Source: Actinomycetota bacterium
GTDB taxonomy: Bacteria; Actinomycetota; Thermoleophilia; BMS3ABIN01
DNA: 64,000 bases
Direction of reading: 5' to 3'
NCBI GenBank assembly: GCA_016235065.1
Contig: JACRMB010000001.1
Location: forward strand, 62,001-126,000
Made by a program: the position numbers and the translations under genes. Shown in pieces: positions 24,501-33,706 of the stretch (within the stretch, counting starts at the first letter, position 1; the number at the start of each line of letters is the position of its first letter). Under the pieces are notes generated by a model. It saw only the letters and a list, made by a program, of their open reading frames with translations, searched no databases and had not been told where the DNA came from.

Positions 24501-27500
24501 CACTCTTCCGGGGGATACTCAGTGCCGTCAACCTTATGGTGATGGAAAGTCTCATGGCTTCGGCGGCCTAGAATTTCCTCTGCTTTGTAACCTAGCAGGT
24601 CCGACGCCGATGGATTGACGAAGGTAACCTTGCCCTCCATATCAAGACCGAAGATTCCCTCGCCGGCTGAGTTGAGCACCATCTCGTTCTTGTAGCTTAT
24701 CCGCCGCAGCTCTTCCTCCACCCGCTTATGCTCGGTGATGTCCGTAACAATTCCTTCAATAGCGATGGGGTTTCCTAAATTGTCACGCACCAGGATGTTG
24801 CGCTGATTCAACCAGCGAACATCTCCTGATTCATGAATGATCTGATACTCATACGTGGGAGGCATCTCGCCTTTGACAAGATTTGCCCATTGCACTTTAA
24901 AATACTCTTTCCAGTCAGGGTGAATCGCCTTGTTAAAGAGCCCTGAATCTTCATAGAATTCTTGCGGGGAGTGCCCGAACACGAAAAGGGCCGCGGGACT
25001 CACATATTCGTATTTCCCATCAGGCAACGACATTCTGTAAATCACATCCTGAGCGTTTTCTGCTAACCGACGGAAACGCTCTTCGCTTTTATGCAACGCT
25101 TCTACCGCCTGTTTTCGCTCGGAGATATCAGAGAAAACCACCACAGCACCGACAGCCTGATCTGCTTCCAGAATCGGCGTGGCGACACACTGGACGGGAA
25201 AGCTTGTTCCATCCTTGCGCCAAAATATCTCATCCGTCTCCCGAAGGACTTCCCCCTTTTTGACAGCGCTATGAATTGGACATTCTTCCGATGGGTATTC
25301 TGTTCCGTCGGCCCTGTGGTGGTGAAAAGTATCGTGATGCCGGCAGCCAAGTATCTCTTCGACTTCGTAACCGAGCATGTTTGCCGCGGACGGATTTGCG
25401 AAGGTCACCCTCCCTTCCAGATCCAGCCCGAAGATTCCCTCACCAGCGGAATTCAGCACCATCTCATTCTGGTAGCTTATCCGGCTGAGCTCTTCATTTG
25501 CCCGCTTGCGCTCAGTGATGTCATAGGCTACTGAGAGAAGGCACGGCTCTCCCTGGAATTCAATAGTCCGGGCGAAATCGATAACCGTGAGGATAGCGCC
25601 GTCCTTACGCCGGAGAGTCGTCTCAAAATCTGAGACCTGGCCGAACTCCTCCAATCCTGCTACAAGGGCTTCGCGGTTTGCAGGATCAGCCCAGATTGAG
25701 AGCTCGGTAGTAGTCTTGCCGATGGATTCGTCATGTGAATAACCGAGTAGCCGCGAGTAGCCCTCATTGACCTCCAGAATCCTGCCGTCAGAGATACTGG
25801 TTATAGCCATCAGGTTCGGCGTCGCCTGGAAGGCCGCGGAAAACTTCCGTTCGGACTCGCGCAATTCCCGCTCGTCGCGCAGTCGTTCCGTGATGTCGAT
25901 GAAGGTTACAATCACTTGGATCAATTCATCTTCTTTGACAAAAACCGGATCGGCATTTACCAGCACCCACACATCATTTTCGTTCCCGGGACGGTGGACT
26001 CCACAAATAAAGTTCCTTAGCGCCTGACGCGATGCAATAACCTGGTTCACCGGATATTCTTCACGGGGCATGACGTATCCATCCTCGCGGAAGAAATGCC
26101 AGTCCGGATCGATCCCCGTTTTCCCCAGCAGTTGCTCTTCCGTCAGACCAAGCAGTTCCTGCGCCAGAGAATTGGATGTCAGTATTTTAGAGTCAGCTCC
26201 ATGCACGACGACTGCCGCCTGGATTTTCTGGATCAATGTTCGATATTCTTCTTCGCTCTTCTTCAGTGCTTCCTCTACCTGTTGCCGTTTTGCCCGCGAG
26301 CGCAGCACAGTAATACCATAGGCAAGATCGCTTGCCAGCTCTCCCAGGATCTCGGTTTCTCTGTCATCGAATGCATCCGGCTCAGCGGAATAGATGCTCA
26401 GGACTCCAAACGGTCGTACTTCAGAGATGAGTGGCAAAGCAATGCTGGCCTGATAGCCTTGCTGCAATGCCTCCACACGCCAGGGAGCAAAAGCCGGGTC
26501 TGCATGAATATTACGCGCCAGGCACGGTTTCCCGGTGCGGATCGCGGTCCCGACCGGTCCGCGACCACGTTCGTTATCAGCCCAGGTAAGTCCGGCGGAT
26601 TCGATATATAGCGATTCGATTCCAGCGTGGGCTACCGGCCGCAGGGTCCTGGCCTTATCCTGGTCTGCGAAAGCGACCCAGGCCATGCGGTAACCTCCCA
26701 CCTCGACAGCTATCCTGCAGACCTCGTCCAGTAATCCTTTTTCATCAGTGACACGGATAAGCGTCTGATTTATGTCACTTAACATGCGAAGCGCGCGGTT
26801 GATACTGGCAAGCTCCATTTCCGTCTGCCAGCGTTCAGTGATGTCCTGCACGGTACCCACAGACCGGATCGCCATGCCTAGTTCATCGTAAAAAGTCTCA
26901 CAGCTCTCGCGAACGTACTTGACCCTGCCGTCAGGGAAAAGCAGGCGGTGCTCGATGGAATATGGCGTCCTGGTCTTGAGGGAATTGCTGTAGGCATGAT
27001 CCACGGCTTCCCGGTCTTCCGGGTGTATGGCATCAAGAAAGGCTTCATACGAAGCTCCGAACTCTGCCTGGTCGATCTCGAACATTCGATAGATCTCATC
27101 CGACCAGACGAGGATGTTGTTGACGATATCCAGCTCCCAGCTGCCTATCTGGCCGATGCGTTGAGCCTCGTTCAGGCGGGCCACTGATTCCTCCATGGCA
27201 TTTTCCACCAGCATGCGCCCTGTCACGTCAACCATGATCACAAGGGTCTTTTCGCCAAAGGAAGAGAAACAGCACTGGATACGGCGCTTCCCGCCGTCTT
27301 TGCATGCCATCGATACTTCAAATGGTTCGATCTCGGATTTCGACTCAAAGGCTCTGGCGACTCTGGTCATCCACAATGAATACATTTCTTTCCTGTACTG
27401 GTCTTCAGGAAAAGCCAGGCGCGCCCAGTGAGGAAGGTCTGGGATATCACCGATCGTGTAGCCGAACAGGTCGGTGAACTTTCGGTTGATAAAAATGACC

Positions 27501-27583
27501 CGGCCATCAGCGGCAGTGAAGACCGCCATCGCAATCGGTGAGTTCTTTATCAGTTCAGTGAATTGTCCGTCAGGTCTGGCCAT
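21506..27583 (-). CDS. Giant soluble hybrid histidine kinase: about ten PAS, two GAF, HisKA-HATPase, receiver
   Basis: 2025 residues, no membrane helix. Approximate order: PAS 10-125, PAS 140-255, GAF 270-425, PAS 440-560, PAS 570-690, PAS 700-820, PAS 830-945, PAS 955-1075, GAF 1085-1255, PAS 1260-1380, PAS 1390-1505, PAS 1515-1630, HisKA with phospho-acceptor His in GGVAHDFNNYLTAIEGY, HATPase with NLVVNARDAMPGGG and GTGLGLSVVYGIV, and a C-terminal receiver with Asp in VFSDVILPKENG. The PAS at 700-820 and 955-1075 are close copies (about three quarters of residues the same by eye). It probably integrates several cytoplasmic signals (redox, ligands). Output partner is not encoded nearby. It interrupts the usual smc-ftsY-ffh order. 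Confidence 0.93.
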   Translation of the reverse strand: MARPDGQFTELIKNSPIAMAVFTAADGRVIFINRKFTDLFGYTIGDIPDLPHWARLAFPEDQYRKEMYSLWMTRVARAFESKSEIEPFEVSMACKDGGKRRIQCCFSSFGEKTLVIMVDVTGRMLVENAMEESVARLNEAQRIGQIGSWELDIVNNILVWSDEIYRMFEIDQAEFGASYEAFLDAIHPEDREAVDHAYSNSLKTRTPYSIEHRLLFPDGRVKYVRESCETFYDELGMAIRSVGTVQDITERWQTEMELASINRALRMLSDINQTLIRVTDEKGLLDEVCRIAVEVGGYRMAWVAFADQDKARTLRPVAHAGIESLYIESAGLTWADNERGRGPVGTAIRTGKPCLARNIHADPAFAPWRVEALQQGYQASIALPLISEVRPFGVLSIYSAEPDAFDDRETEILGELASDLAYGITVLRSRAKRQQVEEALKKSEEEYRTLIQKIQAAVVVHGADSKILTSNSLAQELLGLTEEQLLGKTGIDPDWHFFREDGYVMPREEYPVNQVIASRQALRNFICGVHRPGNENDVWVLVNADPVFVKEDELIQVIVTFIDITERLRDERELRESERKFSAAFQATPNLMAITSISDGRILEVNEGYSRLLGYSHDESIGKTTTELSIWADPANREALVAGLEEFGQVSDFETTLRRKDGAILTVIDFARTIEFQGEPCLLSVAYDITERKRANEELSRISYQNEMVLNSAGEGIFGLDLEGRVTFANPSAANMLGYEVEEILGCRHHDTFHHHRADGTEYPSEECPIHSAVKKGEVLRETDEIFWRKDGTSFPVQCVATPILEADQAVGAVVVFSDISERKQAVEALHKSEERFRRLAENAQDVIYRMSLPDGKYEYVSPAALFVFGHSPQEFYEDSGLFNKAIHPDWKEYFKVQWANLVKGEMPPTYEYQIIHESGDVRWLNQRNILVRDNLGNPIAIEGIVTDITEHKRVEEELRRISYKNEMVLNSAGEGIFGLDMEGKVTFVNPSASDLLGYKAEEILGRRSHETFHHHKVDGTEYPPEECPIYTAVTTGEAFRGDSEIFWRKDGTYFPVGCVTTPMREDGQVVGAVVVFLDISESKRAAEERQARLRLFESIDQVSRAIEGTSDLEQMLSDVLDSVLAIFDCDRAWLFYPCDPDAPSFRVPMEVAKPEFPGAGILREEVPMLPDMAQNLREALESANPVMYGAGSEKPVNKVSAEQFGVKSQMMIALYPKTGIPWVFGVHQCSYARVWTQEEQRLFQEISGRLTDGLTSMLAHRDLMESENRYRRIVDTAYEGIMMLGEDLLITFVNARMAGMLGYQVEEMIGQPATAFMFEEDLSNHLGKMDERREGLSEIFERRFRHKNGLAVWTLASAVPTYDADQNFKETFGMFTDITERRQAEQSLQVSEAGFREAQHLAKIGSWDWDAIDDTIYWSDEYYRIYGFEIGSPPIGYLEHLKAYTPESVERLDAVVKKAMEDGTPYELDLELARPTSTTRWISARGEAKRDADGKIVGLRGTAQNITDRKHSEEAVRQSEAEYRTLFEDSKDTVIMTSPAGEILDINAAGVELLGYGSREELLQVNIAKRVYSHPEDRKKMLENLKRQGFLKNYDLEFQSKDGKRLYLSASLTSMLDTAGEIKAIRGILHDMTEHRRLEEQLRQSQKLESIGMLAGGVAHDFNNYLTAIEGYTDLAMLELSEDSTAYKELKEARHSSDRAANLARQLLLFSRREPMHPKPVSLNAVITDLLKMLGRLIGEQYRLITHLEEGLWTINADASHIEQVIMNLVVNARDAMPGGGEITISTGNLPVDAEYASTHPGSKQGEFVHMQIEDAGCGMDAETISHIFEPFFTTKAAAYGTGLGLSVVYGIVTQHGGWINVESTPGQGTNFNISLPAMPFQTGSVESVNIPIEQLQGRGERILLVEDEGVVRKLAEKMLTRNGYSVTVASDAEEAKAIFDDPQGDFDLVFSDVILPKENGVTLVGHLLEDKPELKVLLASGYSDISGKETIQDKGYPFLQKPYQLQALLKQLRELLDQPRLPA

Positions 27584-27780
27584 CTAAGAGACTTCTTCCT
27601 TGATTTCAGGAAAATTAACCCTTTTGCAGGGAAGTCAGCTGTAGAATGGTCCTTTTCCTCGGAGACAAGTAGTTGATTCTTAAATCGGGTTTTAGCTGAA
27701 GACCGAGGACTGAAAAACGAGAAACGCGATGAAAACGAGGGCAATGATAGTGATTGCGATGGCGATTATGATGTCGAAGA

Positions 27781-28776
27781 CTACGCCTCCAGCAGCGCCT
27801 TGGCGAAATCCTCGGGATCGAACGGCCTGAGATCCTCCATCTGCTCTCCCACTCCGACCAGCTTGATGGGCAGACTGAGCTCATGGGAGATGGCCACAGC
27901 GATGCCACCCTTGGCGGTCCCGTCCAGCTTGGTGAGCACGGCGCCGGTGACATCCACAGCCTCGCCGAATAGCCGCGCCTGGATGAGGCCGTTCTGGCCG
28001 GTGGTAGCGTCGACGGTGAGCAGGGTCTCGTGAGGAGCGTCTGGGATCTGCTTGACCACGACGCGCCGGATCTTCTTTAGTTCCTCCATCAGGTTCACTT
28101 GCGTATGCAGGCGCCCGGCCGTATCGACTATGACCACGTCAGTGCCACGCGATTTCGCCGCCGTCAGCGCGTCGAAGACCACGGCGCCGGGATCGCTTCC
28201 ATGTTCCTGGGCGATCACCGGGGCATCCACCCGCCTGCCCCACTCCTGCAGCTGCTCGATGGCGGCAGCGCGGAAAGTGTCGGCGGCGGCCAGCATCACG
28301 GTCTTGCCTTCCTGCCGCAGATGCCAGGCGATCTTGCCGATGGTGGTCGTCTTGCCGGTGCCGTTTACCCCAACGACGAGGATGACCGAGGGCTGGTGGG
28401 AGACGTCGATCTGATAGTCACCCACCGCGAACATATCGGCGACAGCTTCTTCCAGGTGGGAATAGAACTGGTCCTTGCCCATGATCTTGCCGTCGTTGGC
28501 CGCCTGCTCCATGCGCTCGACGATCTCTACAGTGCTGTTCACGCCACAATCAGCGAAGATAAGGGTCTCTTCGAGGCGCTCCCAGAGGTCGGCGTCAATC
28601 TTGTCGAACATGACCGCCGACAGATGCTGCTGCATCGTCTGACGGCTCTTGGAAAGGCTTTCCTTGAAGCGCTTGAGCCAGCCGCGCTTCTTTTCCTGCT
28701 CCTCTTCAGACGGTTCGGCGGCGGCCTCTTCAGGCGCGGCGACTCCCTTGAATACTTCGTGCCAGGATCTGGTCAT
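27781..28776 (-). CDS. ftsY: Signal recognition particle receptor FtsY
   Basis: 331 residues: a short acidic N-terminal region (EEAAAEPSEEEQEKKRGWLKRFKESL), NG domain with GVNGTGKTTTIGKIA, AADTFRAAAIEQL, DTAGRLHTQVNLMEEL and TKLDGTAKGGIAVAI. It receives the SRP-ribosome complex at the membrane. Only 3 nt separate it from smc, so the two are co-transcribed. Confidence 0.97.
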   Translation of the reverse strand: MTRSWHEVFKGVAAPEEAAAEPSEEEQEKKRGWLKRFKESLSKSRQTMQQHLSAVMFDKIDADLWERLEETLIFADCGVNSTVEIVERMEQAANDGKIMGKDQFYSHLEEAVADMFAVGDYQIDVSHQPSVILVVGVNGTGKTTTIGKIAWHLRQEGKTVMLAAADTFRAAAIEQLQEWGRRVDAPVIAQEHGSDPGAVVFDALTAAKSRGTDVVIVDTAGRLHTQVNLMEELKKIRRVVVKQIPDAPHETLLTVDATTGQNGLIQARLFGEAVDVTGAVLTKLDGTAKGGIAVAISHELSLPIKLVGVGEQMEDLRPFDPEDFAKALLEA

Positions 28777-28779
28777 GGC

Positions 28780-31700
28780 TCAGCTTGCTACCGCGGTCGC
28801 TTCGATGTCTTCCTGGGCAGCGGGCGTATCGGCAAGCTCGCCGCCATCGGCATTCTCAACCGCCATCTCGCTCTCGCCACCATCATCGACAGTTTCAGCA
28901 GCCTCGGTCTGAGCCACCGGCTCGGCGCCATCAGAGTCTGCACCGATTTCTGCCGCCGGCATCTTGCGCGAGAGCACTTTCGAAGTGCCGTCCGCGCCCA
29001 TGCTCACACCGTAGAGCACATCCGCGACTTCCATGGTGCGCTTCTGGTGGGTGATGACGATGAACTGGGTCCGGTTCTGATAACGGCGCAGCATCGACAG
29101 CAGCCGGTCGATGTTGAGGTCATCCAGCGCCGCCTCGACTTCGTCAAGGATGTAGAACGGCGCCGGCCTCGCCAGAAAGATGGCGAAGAGGAAGGCGATT
29201 GCGACCAGCGAGCGCTCGCCACCGGAAAGCAGCTGCAGGCTTCGCAGGGCTTTGCGGGCCGGCTTTACCGAGATCTCGATGCCGCGGCGATCGCCGGTGG
29301 AACCGGCTTCCTTCTCGATTGCCTCGGATTCTTCGCTCGGTTCACCATCTGCGTCCACAGAGTTCGTTTCCGGCTCCACCAGGGTAAGGCGGCCTTCGCC
29401 TCCGGGGAACAGGGTTCCCACAACATCAGAGAAATGCTGGCGAACCGCTTCGAAAGTCTTTGAGAAGTTGGATTCGATGCGGTCGGTGAGCTCGCGGATA
29501 AGTCCGGTCAGCTCGTCAAGGCTCTTCTCCAGGTCAGCGCGCTGCTCAGTGAGGAAACTCTGACGCTCCACCATCTCCTCGTATTCCTGCTGGGCCAGGG
29601 GGTTTACCGGGCCGATGAGTTCGCGGCGCCGCTCCAGGCGTTCGATCTGCTCTTCGAATATCTCCAGCTCCGATTGCGGTGCCGGCTCGAGTTCCTCCAG
29701 CCCGGCGTCGGGATGGCGTTCCTTCAAGACTGCCAGCCGCGAACCTTGCTCCTCAACATGGTCGCGCAGGCGGGTGACGCTGACCTCGCGCTCGGTGGAG
29801 GCGTCGCTGGCGCGGCTGAGTTCCTGCTGCAGGCCGGCCTCTGCGGTCGACAGTTCGCGCAGGCTGGTGGAATGCAGGTTGCTCTGCTCCTCGCCCTCGC
29901 GTAGCTGGGACTCGAGACCGCCGGCCATGTTCTCGAAGATGGTGGAAAGTTTCTCGATGCTGGCATGGAGCGCGACGCACGCAGGCTCCAGGCGCCGGTA
30001 GGCGGGAAGCTGCCGGGCTGATTCTTCCTGCTCGCGGCGGAGGCGCTCCAGCGACGGGCCGATGCGCTCGATCGCCTGGCCGCCGACACGCTCCCGCTCG
30101 CGGACACGGGCTGCCGTTATCTGCAGCTCGGTGACCTTGCCGGAAAGCTCCTGGCGGCGGGCGGCGAGTGCCTCGTCGTCCTCGTCCGGGGCAGCCCCGG
30201 AGGCGACGCCCGCTTCGGCGAGCGCACGCTCTGTCTCCTCAAGGCGCCGGGCGGTCTCGCCCAGGTCCTCATCGATCTTGCGGTCTTCAGCCTGCAGGTG
30301 CTCCCGCGATGCTTCCTTGATCTCTGCCTCCTGGATGAGCACGCGGCGCTTGCGTTCTACGCCTGTCATAGACGCCTCGACCTCGCGCATCTCTTCCAGG
30401 ACCTCACGCGCCTGCTTTTCGGAGTCGGCATGCCGGCGATCCACATCGGCCAGCTCCATGACCATCCTCTCGATCTGGGTCTCCAGCTCCACGTGGCGCG
30501 CTTCAGCCGTCTCGCGTTCGTCTTCCAGATGACGGCGCTCGTTGCGCTGCCTGAGGACCACCGAAGACGGCGGGTCCGCCTTGTAGCTGAGCAGCCTGCG
30601 GCCGGCGTGGAAGACGACGCCGTCGCGGGTCACCAGAGTGCCTTCAGCCGAGGAGATGGCGCTGGCAGTGATTCCGGCACCACCGCTGCTGCCGCTCACG
30701 TCAGCGATATCATTGACGACCCGCACACCGGCGAGCAGGGCGGCCACGCGGCTTTCCTGGCCTCCGGATACCTTCACGTGGTCGATGAGATAATCTTCGC
30801 CGTCCCGCCGGACATCGCCGGCTACATTCTCCTGGGGAAGCAGGAACTCGACGCTGCCGAGCCTGGCGGTGCGCGCCTGGGCCAGCAACTCGCCGGCCTG
30901 GCCGATCCCTTCCACCGCGAGGGCAAAGAGCATATTGCCGAGCACGGCAGAAACAGCCTGCTCGTAGCCGCTTTCCACATCGATCAGCTCCACCAGCGCC
31001 TTGACGCTGTGGTCGATGGCGATCTGCTTAGCCGCAGGCGGCAGGCCTGAGCGGTCACGGTCGCTGTCGCCGATAAAAGTAAGCCGGGCCTTGGCGATCT
31101 GAAGGTCCTCGCCCACGCGGCGAAGCTCCGAGACGATCTCTTGCCGGCGGGCTTCCAGTTCGGACCGCTGGGCGATAAGTTCCTTGAGGGCGGTTTCAGC
31201 GGCAGCGGATTTCTCACGCCACGACTGGAGCCGCCGCTCTTCTTCCTGAGTCTGTTCGTCCAGCGAGGCGATCTCGCGACGGTGCGCCGCGGCCTCCTGG
31301 GTCGCGCCCTCGATCGAAGCCGCCAGTTTCTGTTTACGCTGGGAAAGATATTCCTGCTGATGGGTGTAGCGGTCACGCAGAGCAGCGAGTTCCCCGACTT
31401 TGCGGGTCTTCTCCTCGCTGGCCTCGCGGCGGCGGTTCAGCTCGGCCTCGGCCGTGGCCAGCTCGCCCTGCTTTGCCGTCAATGTCGTTTCCAGCTCGAC
31501 CAGGCGGGCGACATCAAGCTCGTGCTCGCTGATCGTGCGCTCCAGTTCGGACGCGACCCGCTCGGCCTGCCCTTTGAGGTTCTCGATCCTGGCCTCGGCA
31601 CGGCGGGCAGCCTGGGAAAGCATGTCCCGGCGCTCGGCCATCGCCTCGCGGCGGTTCGAGAGACTGTCCTTCTGGGACTTGAGGCTGTAGAAACGCGCCG

Positions 31701-32559
31701 CCAACCGCTTGTGCTCCTGCAGCGATGACGAGAGCAGTTCCTCGGTGCGCCGCCGCTCCTCGGCGGTGGCGGCCAGTTCCTGCTCGAGCTCCGCCCTGCG
31801 GGCGCCAGCGCTCTGCGATGCCGCTTCCGCGGCTTCGAGCTCGGCCGTCAGTACCTCGAGCCGCCCCTTGATCAGGCGTGTCTGCGCCAGGGCGATCTGC
31901 TGTTCCAGCTTCGACGAGCGCTCGGCGGCTGTCGCCTGGCGCTTCAGGGGCCGGAGGTTGCTCTTCACTTCCTCTTCGACATCGGCCAGACGTTCCAGGT
32001 TGCGGCGGACTGCCGCAAGCTTGTGCTCCGCCCGGCGGCGGCGCTTCTTGAACTTGCCGAGGCCGGCGGCTTCCTCGATGTGGGAACGCCGCTCGATTGG
32101 TTTGCTTTCAAGGATGGAATCGACCTTGCCCTGGCTGATGATGGAATGGCCGTCGCGGCCGAGACCCGCATCAGAAAGCAGTTCGGTCACATCGATCAGC
32201 CGGCAGGCGGAACGGTTGATGAAATACTGGCCCTCGCCGTCGCGGTAGAGCCGGCGCGAGACCATCACTTCAGAGAACTCAATCGGCAGAAGGCCCTGGC
32301 TGTTGTCGAGCATGATCTCGACTTCGGCCATACCGGCGGGCGCCATCTTGTCGCTACCGGAGAAGATGATGTCCTGCATGCTGGCGCCGCGGACCGCCGA
32401 CGGGCTCTGCTCGCCCATGGCCCAGACCACGGCATCGGAGATGTTGCTCTTGCCGCTGCCATTCGGACCCACCACCACGGTGATGCCCGGCTGAAAACCG
32501 AACTCGACCGGGCGCGCGAATGATTTGAAACCCCGGGCTTTTATGGACTTGAGAAACAT
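28780..32559 (-). CDS. smc: Chromosome segregation protein SMC
   Basis: 1259 residues: Walker A GPNGSGKSN near residue 35, long coiled coils, a hinge around residues 510-650 (VKALVELIDVESGYEQAVSAVLGNM), a second coil, and the head with LSGGERSLVAIAFLFAIF and YILDEVEAALDD. An acidic insert precedes the signature motif, and a tail of about 80 residues rich in Ala and Glu follows it; both are seen in actinobacterial SMCs. It condenses and segregates the chromosome with ScpAB, which are not in the window. An intrinsic terminator lies upstream, so it has its own promoter or relies on read-through. Confidence 0.97.
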   Translation of the reverse strand: MFLKSIKARGFKSFARPVEFGFQPGITVVVGPNGSGKSNISDAVVWAMGEQSPSAVRGASMQDIIFSGSDKMAPAGMAEVEIMLDNSQGLLPIEFSEVMVSRRLYRDGEGQYFINRSACRLIDVTELLSDAGLGRDGHSIISQGKVDSILESKPIERRSHIEEAAGLGKFKKRRRRAEHKLAAVRRNLERLADVEEEVKSNLRPLKRQATAAERSSKLEQQIALAQTRLIKGRLEVLTAELEAAEAASQSAGARRAELEQELAATAEERRRTEELLSSSLQEHKRLAARFYSLKSQKDSLSNRREAMAERRDMLSQAARRAEARIENLKGQAERVASELERTISEHELDVARLVELETTLTAKQGELATAEAELNRRREASEEKTRKVGELAALRDRYTHQQEYLSQRKQKLAASIEGATQEAAAHRREIASLDEQTQEEERRLQSWREKSAAAETALKELIAQRSELEARRQEIVSELRRVGEDLQIAKARLTFIGDSDRDRSGLPPAAKQIAIDHSVKALVELIDVESGYEQAVSAVLGNMLFALAVEGIGQAGELLAQARTARLGSVEFLLPQENVAGDVRRDGEDYLIDHVKVSGGQESRVAALLAGVRVVNDIADVSGSSGGAGITASAISSAEGTLVTRDGVVFHAGRRLLSYKADPPSSVVLRQRNERRHLEDERETAEARHVELETQIERMVMELADVDRRHADSEKQAREVLEEMREVEASMTGVERKRRVLIQEAEIKEASREHLQAEDRKIDEDLGETARRLEETERALAEAGVASGAAPDEDDEALAARRQELSGKVTELQITAARVRERERVGGQAIERIGPSLERLRREQEESARQLPAYRRLEPACVALHASIEKLSTIFENMAGGLESQLREGEEQSNLHSTSLRELSTAEAGLQQELSRASDASTEREVSVTRLRDHVEEQGSRLAVLKERHPDAGLEELEPAPQSELEIFEEQIERLERRRELIGPVNPLAQQEYEEMVERQSFLTEQRADLEKSLDELTGLIRELTDRIESNFSKTFEAVRQHFSDVVGTLFPGGEGRLTLVEPETNSVDADGEPSEESEAIEKEAGSTGDRRGIEISVKPARKALRSLQLLSGGERSLVAIAFLFAIFLARPAPFYILDEVEAALDDLNIDRLLSMLRRYQNRTQFIVITHQKRTMEVADVLYGVSMGADGTSKVLSRKMPAAEIGADSDGAEPVAQTEAAETVDDGGESEMAVENADGGELADTPAAQEDIEATAVAS

Positions 32560-32648
32560 TAGTCTCCTTTCCGGCTACCTGCCGACGGATCCGGCCGGCC
32601 TCGACCGGCGGCCCGGATACCTGCCCTTATACATGCCTGTCACCTTCC

Positions 32649-32683
32649 AAAAAAAAGAGCCCGCAACCTCTGGGGCTGCGGGC
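32649..32683 (-). terminator. Intrinsic terminator after rnc
   Basis: On the minus strand GCCCGCA...TGCGGGC forms a 7-bp stem with an 11 nt loop and is followed by TC and eight T residues. It lies between rnc and smc. Confidence 0.8.
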
Positions 32684-32689
32684 GGCGGG

Positions 32690-33373
32690 TCAGGAAGAAC
32701 CTGTCTTCCGTGCCCGCAGTACGTCCAAAGCTTCCTTCGCCGCCTCCTGCTGGGATACCTTCTTGGTCTTGCCGGTGCCCCGGCCGAGGATCTCCCCGTC
32801 AAGAGCGACTTCTGAGGTGAAGACCTTCGCGTGAGGCGGGCCATCGGCCTCGACAACCTCGTATGCGACTTCATGGCCGGCCTTGGCCACTTCCTCCTGG
32901 AGCACGGTCTTGTAGTCAACATGCTCACTGGCTGCGTAGATGATGTGCTCGTCGAACACCTCGATGACAGCGTCGATGATCCCGTCAAGTCCGAACTGCA
33001 GATAAACGGCGCCTATCAGCGCTTCCACGACGGCGGCGAGGACGTTGGAGTTCTCGGCCAGCTGCTCTACATTGGCGGCTTCTGCCTCTTCAGCTGAATG
33101 AGCCAGCTTTGCTGACAGGTCCAGGGCTCTGCCTACCTTGGCACAGGTATAGCGGCTGACGACATAGGCGCGGATCTTGGCCAGCTCGCCCTCATTGTAG
33201 TCAGGATAGCGCTGGTAGATCTCGGTGCTGATGCAGATGCCCAGCACGCTGTCGCCTAAAAATTCGAGTCGTTCGTAGGAGAGCGTCCTCTCGGACGCCC
33301 AGGAGGAGTGTGTGAACACCTGCAGTGCCAGTTCCGGCTGCAGCTGTTCTGCTAGTTGGGCAAGTGATGCCAC
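32690..33373 (-). CDS. rnc: Ribonuclease III with one active-site Asp replaced
   Basis: 227 residues from a GTG at 33373, 16 nt after the acpP stop. The GTG at 33424 would overlap acpP by 35 nt. The RNase III signature YERLEFLGDSVLG carries the expected Glu and Asp. The second metal site reads VLAAVVEALIGAVYL: the Glu is kept, but the Asp three residues before it (Asp114 in E. coli) is Ala (codon 33032-33034). The C-terminal dsRNA-binding domain is intact (DYKTVLQEEVAKAG; KKVSQQEAAKEALDVL). It should process rRNA and double-stranded RNA, if activity survives the substitution. Confidence 0.9.
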   Translation of the reverse strand: MASLAQLAEQLQPELALQVFTHSSWASERTLSYERLEFLGDSVLGICISTEIYQRYPDYNEGELAKIRAYVVSRYTCAKVGRALDLSAKLAHSAEEAEAANVEQLAENSNVLAAVVEALIGAVYLQFGLDGIIDAVIEVFDEHIIYAASEHVDYKTVLQEEVAKAGHEVAYEVVEADGPPHAKVFTSEVALDGEILGRGTGKTKKVSQQEAAKEALDVLRARKTGSS

Positions 33374-33389
33374 AAGTAACGTTGCCTTG

Positions 33390-33629
33390 CTAGGAGCGGG
33401 CCGATACAAACTCCACTGCTTCACTGACAGTGCGGATATTTTGCGCTTCCTCGTCGGAGATCTTGACGCCGAACTTGTCTTCCATCTCCATTATCAGCTC
33501 TACCAGGTCGAGGGAGTCAGCATCCAGGTCATCCTGGAATGATGCTTCCATTTTGACGTCATCTTCGTCGACGCCAAGCTGATCCACCAGCATGGCCTTT
33601 ATTTGGTCGAAAACTTCCTCTTTGGTCAT
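33390..33629 (-). CDS. acpP: Acyl carrier protein
   Basis: 79 residues with the phosphopantetheine site DADSLDLVELIM (Ser) and acidic helices (EDDVKMEASFQDDLD). It carries acyl chains in fatty acid synthesis. It follows plsX and precedes rnc, the usual order. GGAGG lies 7 nt before the ATG. Confidence 0.96.
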   Translation of the reverse strand: MTKEEVFDQIKAMLVDQLGVDEDDVKMEASFQDDLDADSLDLVELIMEMEDKFGVKISDEEAQNIRTVSEAVEFVSARS

Positions 33630-33677
33630 GCAAGAACCTCCGTAGCTTTTGTTTTAAGCGTAATTCTCGTTCGGGTG

Positions 33678-33706
33678 AATCTACCACGAAGGACGGTATA
33701 TTTCAA
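33678..33706 (-). promoter_or_regulatory. Candidate acpP promoter
   Basis: TTGAAA (33706-33701), 17 bp, TAGATT (33683-33678) on the minus strand, about 45 nt upstream of the acpP ATG and 65 nt after the plsX stop. Confidence 0.5.

Noticed and set aside
28099-29463. Plus-strand open frame of about 450 codons
   Set aside because: It runs antisense across ftsY and smc, both unambiguous; no domain features.
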